Origin: Treponema sp.
Lineage (GTDB): Bacteria; Spirochaetota; Spirochaetia; Treponematales; Treponemataceae
Assembly: GCA_016290335.1 (NCBI GenBank)
Contig: JAEETM010000083.1
Location: 1 to 14,738, forward strand
Direction of reading: 5' to 3'
DNA: 14,738 nucleotides
The position numbers and the translations under genes are program-made. Under the pieces are notes generated by a model. The model saw only the letters and a list, made by a program, of their open reading frames with translations, searched no databases and was not told the DNA's origin. Positions 1-8,068 of the stretch are shown here, piece by piece; positions within the stretch are counted from its first letter, which is position 1, and each line of letters opens with the position of its first letter.

Positions 1-3
1 ATT

Positions 4-1395
4 TTATTCAGCGTGAGATTGAGCCGAGGCTTTTGCACGAACAATAATTACTGCTGCAATTACTGCAATCAAAATTACGGAAGCCGCAATAATCAGGATT
101 AAAACAATTGAGTTATTTTTTGGTTCAACATAAGAACGTTTTGCCGGTATAAAATGCGACTCAACAATATCACCGTTTCCATCAAGCAGAGTATGAGTAA
201 TGCCTTCTTTTGAAACCTTAAAATAACTCAAGCCGCTTTCGTAAGCTAAATCAGAACTTGTAATACGGCTCTTAATAATGCTTGAATCAATTGTTCCCTG
301 CATTTCGCGGGCGCGGTCACCAATCTGCGGACAAACAAAATACGTTGTTCCCGATTTTCCATCCTTAGCAGTTTTCTTATTCTTGAGTGCGTTTGACTGA
401 AGATAAACGTGATGGTCACCAGAAAGCGCAAGGTCAACACCATATTCATCAAAGAGATTCATCCATAAATAATACGAAACGTTAGGCCCGCCAAACCCGC
501 CATTAAATCCGCTGATGTAAGGATAATGCTGGAACACTATAAGATACTGATAAGTGCCTTCATTTTTTTTCAGCACTTCTTCAAACCATTCTTTCTGCTG
601 GTTCAAATAAGATGTATCAATGCTGTCGATTCCAATAAAAAGGATTGAATCATATTTAAACCAGAAATTACTGCGCATTACTTCAGGCCCGTTATCAGGC
701 GGATTTTGAGTTGCACACCACCAGCGGTTGTCTACAGTATCCTGCCCTTTTTTTGGGAACACATCGTAATAAGTATGATTGCCCGGAATGCCTGCCCAGA
801 CTTTTCGGTTCAAATAACCACCCTGCCACTCCTGCCAGTTGTCGTAATAAGCACCGTAGCAAACTTCATCACCTGTAGAAATAACAAGGTCCATATCATT
901 ATCAAGATTTTTTTCAGCAGCCTCTGCCAGCTTTTCAGAAAGCTCCCGACGGATTTCAATGTCAGGATGCGAATGAACATCACCGGTCCACAAAAAGCCA
1001 AACTCACCATCATTGTCTGCGGTTGCAAAAGAATACTCATCCGATTCATAACCAGATTCCAGAACTATTTTATAATGATAGGATGTATCTTTTTTTAATC
1101 CTTTGATAATTGCTTCGTGGCGGTAATACTGTTCGCCATCATGAAACTCAACAGGAGTATTAACACCGGTACTCTGGATTTTTTTTGCATGCTTGTATTC
1201 GGTGTCCGAAGTTTTTGAATAATATACGGTAGATTTTTCTTCGGTAGTATGCCACGAAAGTCTTACGCTGGTGGCACAATCTTCCCCAGGATTTGTATAG
1301 ACAAGATCAACAGGTTTAGGATCTGCAAATAAAAGAGCTGAGTTTAGTCCCAACAAACAAATTAAGCCAATAATTTTTTTAATATTTCTGTTCAT
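4..1395 (-). CDS. Exported, membrane-anchored purple-acid-phosphatase-like metallophosphoesterase
   Basis: Predicted extracytoplasmic phosphoesterase. Counting from the start at 1395, residues 1-24 form a classical signal peptide (basic MNRNIKK, hydrophobic core, LLFA then DP). A fibronectin-like N-terminal domain of the purple acid phosphatase type follows (VDLVYTNPGEDCATSVRLSW). The metallophosphoesterase motifs are GDVH near residue 138, GD near 175, GNH near 205, QH near 290 and GDHHVY near 326. A single hydrophobic helix (about 428-453) followed by a short basic tail anchors the C-terminus. The last motif reads GDHH where many relatives have GHxH, so metal ligation may differ. The frame stays open to an upstream ATG at 1443, but that start would put 16 polar residues ahead of the signal peptide, and its GGTGG abuts the ATG; I prefer 1395, although its own Shine-Dalgarno is weak. 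It is last in the minus-strand gene series. The natural substrate is unknown. Confidence 0.85.
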   Translation of the reverse strand: MNRNIKKIIGLICLLGLNSALLFADPKPVDLVYTNPGEDCATSVRLSWHTTEEKSTVYYSKTSDTEYKHAKKIQSTGVNTPVEFHDGEQYYRHEAIIKGLKKDTSYHYKIVLESGYESDEYSFATADNDGEFGFLWTGDVHSHPDIEIRRELSEKLAEAAEKNLDNDMDLVISTGDEVCYGAYYDNWQEWQGGYLNRKVWAGIPGNHTYYDVFPKKGQDTVDNRWWCATQNPPDNGPEVMRSNFWFKYDSILFIGIDSIDTSYLNQQKEWFEEVLKKNEGTYQYLIVFQHYPYISGFNGGFGGPNVSYYLWMNLFDEYGVDLALSGDHHVYLQSNALKNKKTAKDGKSGTTYFVCPQIGDRAREMQGTIDSSIIKSRITSSDLAYESGLSYFKVSKEGITHTLLDGNGDIVESHFIPAKRSYVEPKNNSIVLILIIAASVILIAVIAAVIIVRAKASAQSHAE

Positions 1396-1467
1396 ATTAA
1401 TAATTTTACTACGCTTAATTTGTTGTGTCAAAAGCTGCGTCATCCACCTAAATCATTCAGCATTCGA

Positions 1468-2673
1468 TCACACAGTTTGAGTGTCAGCTTCTTTCATAAA
1501 CTTCAGGATAATCAGGAACACCACCAGCATCACCGGAAATATTCCACCAAACAATAGTCCCTGCTGAAGATTGTCCCCCGCTTTTTGAGAAATCATTCCA
1601 ACTGCACTCGGCCCGATTGAACCGCCCAAATCTCCAGCCATTGCAAGAAGTGCAAACATTGCAGTTCCGCCTGTAGGAATCTTTTTGGAAGAAATGCTCA
1701 AGGTTCCCGGCCACATTATACCAACAGAAAATCCGCACATTACACAACCAGCCAGCGCAACAATTGCATTATGAGAAAGAGATGCCATAATATAACAGAT
1801 AAGACAGAGCACACCCGAACCAATCATAAACTTTGTTAGTTCTACCTTATCGCCAAACTTTCCATAGAAGACTCGGCAAATACCCATCGTAACCGCAAAC
1901 AGACAAGGGCCCGCCAGATCGCAGACTGTTTTAGATAACCCAAGACCAGACTCAACAAAAGCCGATGCCCACTGCGCCATAGAAAGCTCACTGGCTCCGG
2001 AACAAACCATCAGCACAACTGCAACCCAGAAAAGCGGCGACTTAAACAGCTGGAGGATTGTCATGCCTTTTCCGGAATCAACAAGCTTTTCAATTGGACA
2101 GGTTGCAAAATTGTAAATGTTATACAGCGGAATGATTGCCCAGAAGCAGGCAATGTATTTCCAGTTATCAATTCCAAAAACAGTAAACAGCACGCTGGAA
2201 ATTATTGTAACACCAAGCCAGCCCCAGCAGTAAAAGCTGTGAAGAAGACTCATAGTTTTTTCTTTGTTTTCAAAAGGACACGCTTCCACAATCGGTGAAC
2301 AGAGAACTTCAATCAAACCGCTGCCAATTGCATAAAGCACAACGCTAATCATAATGCCCACAAAGGCAGACGGCAAAAGCTCGGGTAAAAAAGCCAGCGC
2401 AATAAGTCCTACTGCAGAAAAAACTTCGGAAGTTACAATGCTTACACGGTAACCAATTTTATCTACAAAACGAGCGCAGAAAATATCTACAACAAGCTGA
2501 GTTAAAAAGAACGCAGTTGGAATAAGCGCAATAAGCCCAAGCGGAATCTGATAGTCGTTATGAAGCTTTAAGAAAATCAACGGTGCAAAGTTTGCCGCAA
2601 TTGCCTGAGTAATAAAGCCCAGGTAACAGGCTCGTAAAGTTTTTTTGTAGTTTGGTTTTAATGTTGTATTCAT
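1468..2673 (-). CDS. MFS transporter, 12 transmembrane helices
   Basis: A 401-residue protein made almost entirely of hydrophobic helices, the usual length for a Major Facilitator Superfamily carrier. The loop after helix 2 carries a motif-A-like sequence (ARFVDKIGYR), and the second half repeats it as FYGKFGDKVELTK, showing the internal 6+6 duplication. The overall style resembles the FucP/sugar-permease branch (LHSFYCWGWLG, then MWPGTLSISSKKIPTGGTAMFAL), but the substrate cannot be read from sequence. It lies 22 bases downstream of the HAD-NUDIX gene and 72 bases upstream of the preferred phosphatase start, so co-transcription with both is likely. The start has only a weak ribosome site. 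Sugar, nucleoside or phosphorylated-compound transport is possible given the flanking phosphatases, but this is inference. Confidence 0.87.
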   Translation of the reverse strand: MNTTLKPNYKKTLRACYLGFITQAIAANFAPLIFLKLHNDYQIPLGLIALIPTAFFLTQLVVDIFCARFVDKIGYRVSIVTSEVFSAVGLIALAFLPELLPSAFVGIMISVVLYAIGSGLIEVLCSPIVEACPFENKEKTMSLLHSFYCWGWLGVTIISSVLFTVFGIDNWKYIACFWAIIPLYNIYNFATCPIEKLVDSGKGMTILQLFKSPLFWVAVVLMVCSGASELSMAQWASAFVESGLGLSKTVCDLAGPCLFAVTMGICRVFYGKFGDKVELTKFMIGSGVLCLICYIMASLSHNAIVALAGCVMCGFSVGIMWPGTLSISSKKIPTGGTAMFALLAMAGDLGGSIGPSAVGMISQKAGDNLQQGLLFGGIFPVMLVVFLIILKFMKEADTQTV

Positions 2674-2695
2674 ACCCGTGTACTTCGTTATTATT

Positions 2696-3826
2696 TTATT
2701 TTTCCAAATGAATATGCTTTTTCATCTGCCACCCAACAAGCTCTGATTCCGGCATTACTAAAACCTCTTCTGCACTTACCCAGCGGTAATCACAGGTTTC
2801 GCCTTCCTGCAGCTTTATAGAATCTTTTGCGCAGTTTGTTACACACAGATAACGGCAATGAATACAGGTTTTTCCCAGAGACCAGTCAAGCTGTTCAAGT
2901 GTTTCGGCTTTAATTCCAGTTTCTTCACGGAGCTCCCTCATTGCACCTTCTACCGGACTTTCTCCCTTAAGTGCAGAACCGCCAGCCGTAGCTTCCCACA
3001 TATTTGGGAACAGAGGCTTTGTTGGATCTCTTTTCATTAAAAGATAAGTTCCGTCTGTGTGCCTTACAAGAATCTCGCAGACTAGATGATAAACACCCTG
3101 TGGAATCTTATCCTGCTCTTCGCGAATTAAAGTAAGCCCTTCGATTTTTTCAAAATTAGAATTATATGCATCCCAAAGTTCCATTTTATTTATCCTTTCT
3201 ATTTTATCACATAATTCAGAAAGCTTTTCAATTGTATAATCCGGCTCTTCTGTTCTGGACAATAGTTTTTGTAATGCACCAAACCCCTGTTTAATCCATA
3301 TTGTTTTCATACCAAGAGATTTTGCAGGAAGAATATCATTATCCAGACGGTCACCAATCATACAGGATTCCGACGGCGAACAGTTAGCCTTATCTAACGC
3401 ATATTCAAAAATGCGGATATCCGGCTTCATCACCTGAACATCCCAGGAAGAAATTATATACTTAAAATATTTTAAAATACCAAAAGCTTCCAGACGCTCT
3501 TTAAGACCATCCAGCTGGTTCGCAATAATTCCAAGCTCGTATTTTTCAGACAGAGCCTTTAACACAACCGGAGCCTCTTCGTACATTTTTTCAAACTCGG
3601 TTCTGTAAGGCGCCACTTCTTTAAACTTATACTTATCTACCACAGTTCTGTACTGAGGCTTCCGTTCAATTGTAGCCTTTTCAATTTCGTGATAGATGTC
3701 CTGAGCAGAAAGTCCAAGCTGTTTTGCTTCCTGTAATTCCGCCTGTTCCCTGCAGCGGTTTTCCCAAACAGCATCTTCATCAACAAGAGTATAACCTACA
3801 TCAAAAAATATAACCTTAATACTCAT
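2696..3826 (-). CDS. HAD-family hydrolase fused to a NUDIX hydrolase
   Basis: A 376-residue two-domain enzyme. Residues 1 to about 208 are a HAD phosphatase: motif I FFDVGYTL (nucleophile D9; G11 replaces the usual second Asp, and general acid-base function is therefore uncertain), motif II IIAN near 100-103, motif III lysine in VMKPD (K134), and motif IV GDRLDNDI (158-165). Residues 215-376 are a NUDIX hydrolase with a complete Nudix box from G283 to I305 (pattern GX5EX7REUXEEXGU, with REL-REE-TGI), preceded by LFPNMWEATAGG, as in stand-alone NUDIX proteins that begin MELWD. Here MELWDAYN occurs internally at residue 215. Known chemistry of the families suggests pyrophosphate cleavage of a nucleotide-like substrate followed by phosphate removal, but the true substrate is unknown. 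The ATG at 3826 has AGGTGG about 16 bases upstream, a long spacing. Confidence 0.88.
   Translation of the reverse strand: MSIKVIFFDVGYTLVDEDAVWENRCREQAELQEAKQLGLSAQDIYHEIEKATIERKPQYRTVVDKYKFKEVAPYRTEFEKMYEEAPVVLKALSEKYELGIIANQLDGLKERLEAFGILKYFKYIISSWDVQVMKPDIRIFEYALDKANCSPSESCMIGDRLDNDILPAKSLGMKTIWIKQGFGALQKLLSRTEEPDYTIEKLSELCDKIERINKMELWDAYNSNFEKIEGLTLIREEQDKIPQGVYHLVCEILVRHTDGTYLLMKRDPTKPLFPNMWEATAGGSALKGESPVEGAMRELREETGIKAETLEQLDWSLGKTCIHCRYLCVTNCAKDSIKLQEGETCDYRWVSAEEVLVMPESELVGWQMKKHIHLEK
3182..3200 (-). promoter_or_regulatory. Internal ribosome binding site and start for the NUDIX domain
   Basis: Inside the HAD-NUDIX gene the minus strand reads AAAGGATAAATAAAATG. AGGA (plus positions 3193-3196) sits 8 bases before the in-frame ATG at 3184. 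That ATG encodes M215, exactly where stand-alone NUDIX relatives begin (MELWD). Initiation here would give a 162-residue NUDIX protein. This site is better spaced than the one for the full-length start. Whether it is used is inference. Confidence 0.55.
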
Positions 3827-3859
3827 ACGTTACTGCAACTTCCCACCTTCTGTACAAAA

Positions 3860-4294
3860 TTATTCTGTTTCATTTTTTTGTCTTATTGCTACCTTTGCCC
3901 TGTTCTTTTTAATTTCTGACCGAATCTTTTTAAGCTTCAATTTGCGTTCTTTACTTGCCTTTGTAGGTTTTGTTGGTTTCCGCTTTTTTGGAATAACAAG
4001 AGCCTGTACAATCCTGTTCTCCATACGAGACAGCGCAATCTTCCTGTTTAATTCCTGAAAGCGTTCATCATCAACATTCAAAAAAAGACAGTCTTCCGTA
4101 TTGATGATTGCCGCAAGCTTTGTCCTTAATCGCGCCCGCTCTTCTTCCGTAATGCCACCCACAGCAGGAACAGGCAGCTGTAAACAAACCTTTGTATTAA
4201 CCTTGTTTACGTTCTGACCACCCTTTCCGCCGCTTCTGGCAAAAGTCACTTGAGAATTATTTATTATAGATTCGTGCAATTCAACTCGGTTCAT
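3860..4294 (-). CDS. arfB: ArfB/YaeJ-type alternative ribosome-rescue peptidyl-tRNA hydrolase
   Basis: A 144-residue protein, matching the short ArfB family (about 140 residues) and not full-length RF1/RF2. The catalytic loop FARSGGKGGQNVNKV carries GGQ at residues 25-27, the motif that hydrolyses peptidyl-tRNA in the ribosomal peptidyl transferase centre. No stop-codon recognition domain is present. The C-terminal tail from about residue 102 is extremely basic (KKRKPTKPTK, then KERKLKLKKIRSEIKK), as expected of the tail that enters the empty mRNA channel of stalled ribosomes. It starts 11 bases after the stop of the Lon-like AAA+ gene. The nearest GGAG lies about 20 bases upstream, inside that gene, so translation is probably coupled. 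Family assignment is strong; ArfB is preferred over a release-factor fragment because the tail is intact. Confidence 0.92.
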   Translation of the reverse strand: MNRVELHESIINNSQVTFARSGGKGGQNVNKVNTKVCLQLPVPAVGGITEEERARLRTKLAAIINTEDCLFLNVDDERFQELNRKIALSRMENRIVQALVIPKKRKPTKPTKASKERKLKLKKIRSEIKKNRAKVAIRQKNETE

Positions 4295-4305
4295 ATTACT
4301 TTATT

Positions 4306-5778
4306 TTACCAATTCTCCGCACAAATAGCCATATTGTATGTATCACTTCGCTCCTTCTTTTTCCCCAGGAAACCTTCCGGCAATTCCCATTCGCTTTTTG
4401 AAATTGCTTTTGCCCCACGGTATTTTTCCCAACCCAAATACAGTTCTTCTGGAGAAAACAAAGCTATTTTGTGTTGTGTTCTGGCATCTTCATTTATTGT
4501 CCGGCTAAAAACCAGACTGATTGCATCTTCAATACTTCTTGGATCATCATGACACTCTTCAAGAATCTTTTCTTTAATAAAATCAGATAAAACCCTCGGT
4601 AAGTAATCTGCTTCCATGTTGTTAATACGAATCCAGTTTTTATAGAAATTATCAATCACATTATTCTTCAACTGTTCGTGTGTGTAATCAGGAATATTAA
4701 AAATATGCGCACGGTTTAAAATTGGCGCGGGCGTTGATTCAAGAGAATTAGCGGTAAAGATATAGTTTATTCCAGAGGCATCAACATTTACTCCAATGTA
4801 GTTGTCAAAAAAGTGTCGCGCTGTACCCTTTTCCAAAATAGAGAAAAAAGCTGTTTCTATGGTGTGAGCATCGTTTCCCTTTATTTTATCAAGTTCATCA
4901 AAATGAATGACTGGATTTTTTATGGAAGGTTGAGTGTCTGTTGCCAGCAAGGCTTCCACTATCATACCGCATCTGGCTTTTGTATAAGTTGGATCGGAAC
5001 CTGTAATTGTAAAGTTTGCAATCTCATTCCCTAAATCAATTTTTATCGCCTTACGTCCCATAAGAATCTGACAAAGCTCTGTGGCAAAGGATGTTTTTCC
5101 GCAACCCGGGCTACCGACAAGAATAATCGGCTTAAAAGAAATCTCTCTATTTTCTTTAAGTAATGAAGTCTGGAAGCAATCCAAAATATAATTTATTACC
5201 TCAGACATATTCGGATATTTAGATTCTAGAGCTTTAATTTTATGAATTATTTCCTCGGTAACTCTTATAAAATCTACTTTTCCAGAAAGCTTATCTATCA
5301 GTCTTTTAATTTTATCATGTTCTGTTGGCGGGCAGGACATTAAATGAATCATTGCTTCATCTTTATCAATCAGTTTTATTATTTCCTTTCCATACCAGTC
5401 TGGTATTCGTGAATTATTGGCAAGAGATTTTACTTTATCTTTTCCGCAGTATGGGCACATAAAATGCAAAGGTTGATGTATTGGTTTAAGTGATATAAAG
5501 AACTTCTTGCAGCATTTACAGAGCTTTATTCGAACTTCATCATCTTCGTTATGAATAATGTTTCCGTCTGCATATATTCTGAGAATCCGGTTCTCTTCAT
5601 AAAAATGCTTATAAGTTTCCCTATCCGGCTCAATTGTTTCATAAACCAAATAATCCTGATCTTTAATGATAAAAACTTCATCATTAACAACATAATCACA
5701 ATCAAATCCAAGCTTGTCCAGAACTTCTGCAAGCCTTCTTTGAACGTCCGTTTTAAAACATCTCTTTCCCATACGCAT
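4306..5778 (-). CDS. AAA+ ATPase with zinc ribbon and Lon-like ATPase module, no protease domain
   Basis: A 490-residue cytoplasmic protein. Residues 1-85 are a short N-terminal region; a four-cysteine zinc ribbon follows (C87, C90, C108, C111). The AAA+ module spans about 195-430: Walker A GSPGCGKTS (222-230), Walker B VIHFDELD (D294, E295), sensor 1 FTANS (N344), arginine finger in ILNRAHIF (R356) and a sensor-2-like arginine in DDPRSIEDAI (R414). The phrases NPVIHFDELDK, FDNYIGV, TANSLESTPAPILNRA and the sensor-2 region closely track the Lon protease ATPase, but the Lon N-domain and Ser-Lys protease domain are absent. It may remodel proteins or nucleoprotein complexes, perhaps with the AAA+ partner 31 bases upstream. 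The start could be M3 (5772), since AAAGAGG is 8 bases from that ATG but only 2 from the first. The specific family is not recognised. Confidence 0.87.
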   Translation of the reverse strand: MRMGKRCFKTDVQRRLAEVLDKLGFDCDYVVNDEVFIIKDQDYLVYETIEPDRETYKHFYEENRILRIYADGNIIHNEDDEVRIKLCKCCKKFFISLKPIHQPLHFMCPYCGKDKVKSLANNSRIPDWYGKEIIKLIDKDEAMIHLMSCPPTEHDKIKRLIDKLSGKVDFIRVTEEIIHKIKALESKYPNMSEVINYILDCFQTSLLKENREISFKPIILVGSPGCGKTSFATELCQILMGRKAIKIDLGNEIANFTITGSDPTYTKARCGMIVEALLATDTQPSIKNPVIHFDELDKIKGNDAHTIETAFFSILEKGTARHFFDNYIGVNVDASGINYIFTANSLESTPAPILNRAHIFNIPDYTHEQLKNNVIDNFYKNWIRINNMEADYLPRVLSDFIKEKILEECHDDPRSIEDAISLVFSRTINEDARTQHKIALFSPEELYLGWEKYRGAKAISKSEWELPEGFLGKKKERSDTYNMAICAENW

Positions 5779-5809
5779 TACCTCTTTCTTTTACATATAC
5801 ACATCCTTT

Positions 5810-8026
5810 CTAAGCACCAAACCCAATTCGCTTGTTTCTGGTTCCTTTTTTTTCACGCACAATTTTGCACAATTCATTTACAATGTAATCCGAGTTTAAT
5901 TTGTCTTTGCCAACAAATCTGAGTTTACCATTCAACGCACCAAAGTCTCCTGGAGTAACATTGCCTGAATTAAAAATTGTGTTAAACTGATTTTGAGTAA
6001 TCTCATATTGCGAAAAATAATTTTTCCACAATATTTCTATGCCTTGCTCTGTCAGAGCATTAAAGCCAATCTTAAAGTGAAATCTTCTTGAAGTTGCATC
6101 ATCCAGCAGATCCGGCAGATTCGTGTTACAAAACAAAATACCCGGGTAACGTTCCATTTGAATCAGGAACTCATTTACTTTCAGGTCATTGTGCCTGTTT
6201 ACCGAATCTCCGCGAGCATGAATAAATGAATCTGCTTCATCGATTAAAAGAACCGCATGATTTCTTGCCGCTTTCTCAAACGCATCTTTAATATTTTTTT
6301 CAGTCTCACCTACATAGCTTCGCAGAATATCAGACACCCTTATAATTTCCAAAGGCTTATTAAGCATTTTAGAAATCTCTTCAACACATGCGGTTTTTCC
6401 GGTTCCAGATTCTCCATAGGCTAAAATCCTGATTCCAGATTCACTGTCGTATTCACCGTTCTGATACTCATCTGCATTCTTTAAGGCTTCAACCAAATCT
6501 TCAATTGGTTCAGAAGTATTTAATGCCGCAAAGCTGTAATGAGCATTCTTTCTACGATTGAGGCTTTCTCCCTTAATTGATGCATACTTATTTTTCAACA
6601 AGCAAGACAGTTCTTCCGGTTCCAGACTTGTAGAATTTTTAGCTATGAAAATCACCTCATCCCAATTAGACGGCTCAAGCTTTAAGCGGTTACATTCATC
6701 AACAGCTGGCTTTAAAAGATTTTCTGGAATACCTTTATCAAAGAAATATGTCATTGCTTTATCAAAATACATATCCTTCAAAGGAAGTTTAAGCTCCGTA
6801 GAAAACAGAATGTTAATACCATGCTGTTTTAAAACAGTTCTTTTTTCTTCATCCAAACTTTCAACAGAAATAAAAACAGGTCTCCTGACATTTTCCAATA
6901 TTGGAGAACTGCTATTCTCTGTTGACGGTGTATTAATATTTCCATTCAGAATCTGAATAACGTTATTACTTTTTGTATTGTTTGAATCCGTAAAAAAACG
7001 CCGCATCACATTTGAATCCAGATACAGAACAGCATTTATATCTTGAAGCTGAACAGTATATGAGAATAAATAGAACTTTAATTCATTCAAGGGCATATCT
7101 TTATACAAAAGCTTTGTATTCAATTCATACAATTGCTTTTTGTATTTCTTTAACAAAAACGCCAGAAAGTTTTTCTTCCTGAAATCATTGTTTCCACAAA
7201 TTGCCTGCCAACATCCTTTTTTGTTTCTATAAAACTCTTCTTCCTCTTTGCGCAATATTTTTAATGAATCCTGATTCAGCTTTTTAATATCTTCATAATC
7301 ATATATATCCATATTTGTTTTTGCACAAATTCTACTCAAACAATACTTTCGAGAATTGCTCACAAAAAAATTATATACATAATCATTCAGGGTCCACGGA
7401 GAAGAAAAAAGTCCCAGCTCAACAAATTTGCTGTTTATTCTTTTTAAATCACTCTCTGTAGTTTTTGATTCACTTATATGTGCAAAGACTTCAGTTTTAT
7501 ATTCATGATTCAAAAATGCAGGAAAAAGCCAGCCGTTATTATAATTCAAAAAATTGAGCAAAAGGAAAAGTGCTTCTATATAATTCAAATTGAGAGTCTG
7601 ACAGAATCTTTTATAAAAAGGTTTTTCCAGATACTTCTTAATTGGATTAGTATCCTTATACTGGTCCAGAATCTTCATCCTATTAATATGAAGAATAGTT
7701 CCAGCCTCTTCAAAATTGGCTTTTAAATCATCAGAAAGACTTTTTATGACTTTTTGTAAATCAAAGCCATCTTCTTCCTTTAAGCCTTCGTATTTTTCAT
7801 GATTTTCTTTTTCTTGAAAAGTCAGATAAATATTGGCCAGAGTGATTATATTCGACTCTGAATAAACCATTTTCAAAAAGTCTGTATCAAGCTCCTTACC
7901 CTCCAGATTAATACAGGCAAAGTAAACGCCATATACATAAGAAGACAGTTCTTTATCATCAAAGTTAAAAGAACTGATTTCTATTGGGCTTAATGAAACC
8001 ATTTCATTGTGTTTAATAATATTCAT
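5810..8026 (-). CDS. CDC48/SpoVK-like AAA+ ATPase with large N-terminal helical region
   Basis: A 738-residue protein whose C-terminal 240 residues are a classic AAA module: Walker A GESGTGKT (538-545), pore-loop-like region SYVGETEKNI (570-579), Walker B AVLLIDEADS (D596, E597), sensor 1 around LFCNTN (630s) and arginine fingers in ATSRRFHF (R647, R648). The ATPase style matches COG0464-type ATPases (SpoVK/CDC48). The first 500 residues are mostly helical and charged, with no domain I recognise; a low-complexity Asn/Ser/Thr stretch at about 347-374 looks like a linker between two N-terminal parts. The start is very well supported: AGGAGG lies 5 bases before the ATG. It is first in the minus-strand series, 31 bases upstream of the Lon-like AAA+ gene. 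No transmembrane segment or protease motif is seen. The function is unknown; a protein-unfolding or complex-remodelling role is inferred. Confidence 0.88.
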   Translation of the reverse strand: MNIIKHNEMVSLSPIEISSFNFDDKELSSYVYGVYFACINLEGKELDTDFLKMVYSESNIITLANIYLTFQEKENHEKYEGLKEEDGFDLQKVIKSLSDDLKANFEEAGTILHINRMKILDQYKDTNPIKKYLEKPFYKRFCQTLNLNYIEALFLLLNFLNYNNGWLFPAFLNHEYKTEVFAHISESKTTESDLKRINSKFVELGLFSSPWTLNDYVYNFFVSNSRKYCLSRICAKTNMDIYDYEDIKKLNQDSLKILRKEEEEFYRNKKGCWQAICGNNDFRKKNFLAFLLKKYKKQLYELNTKLLYKDMPLNELKFYLFSYTVQLQDINAVLYLDSNVMRRFFTDSNNTKSNNVIQILNGNINTPSTENSSSPILENVRRPVFISVESLDEEKRTVLKQHGINILFSTELKLPLKDMYFDKAMTYFFDKGIPENLLKPAVDECNRLKLEPSNWDEVIFIAKNSTSLEPEELSCLLKNKYASIKGESLNRRKNAHYSFAALNTSEPIEDLVEALKNADEYQNGEYDSESGIRILAYGESGTGKTACVEEISKMLNKPLEIIRVSDILRSYVGETEKNIKDAFEKAARNHAVLLIDEADSFIHARGDSVNRHNDLKVNEFLIQMERYPGILFCNTNLPDLLDDATSRRFHFKIGFNALTEQGIEILWKNYFSQYEITQNQFNTIFNSGNVTPGDFGALNGKLRFVGKDKLNSDYIVNELCKIVREKKGTRNKRIGFGA

Positions 8027-8031
8027 AACGT

Positions 8032-8068
8032 CCTCCTATCACCATAAATATACAGCATAAAAAGGAGG
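8032..8068 (-). promoter_or_regulatory. Leader hairpin that could sequester the Shine-Dalgarno of the first AAA+ gene
   Basis: In the minus-strand transcript, CCUCCU (plus 8063-8068) is a perfect complement of the AGGAGG ribosome site (plus 8032-8037), separated by 25 bases. Just upstream, AAACTA and TAGTTT (plus 8070-8075 and 8084-8089) can form a second 6-bp hairpin with an 8-base loop. The arrangement could give translational control of the operon. Pairing is seen in the sequence; regulation is inference. Confidence 0.4.

Noticed and set aside
1396..1443. Upstream start of the phosphatase gene at 1443
   Set aside because: It would add 16 polar residues before a typical signal peptide, and the GGTGG directly touches the ATG.
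5779..5802. Eight-codon ORF (MCICKRKR) just before the Lon-like ATPase, with its stop overlapping the ATG
   Set aside because: Its ATG directly abuts the AAAGG with no spacing, and the frame is very short. It looks like chance around the real ribosome site.
5551..5922. 123-residue plus-strand frame across the junction of the two AAA+ genes
   Set aside because: It overlaps both well-supported genes on the other strand, has low-complexity hydrophobic composition and no supporting ribosome site that I could identify.
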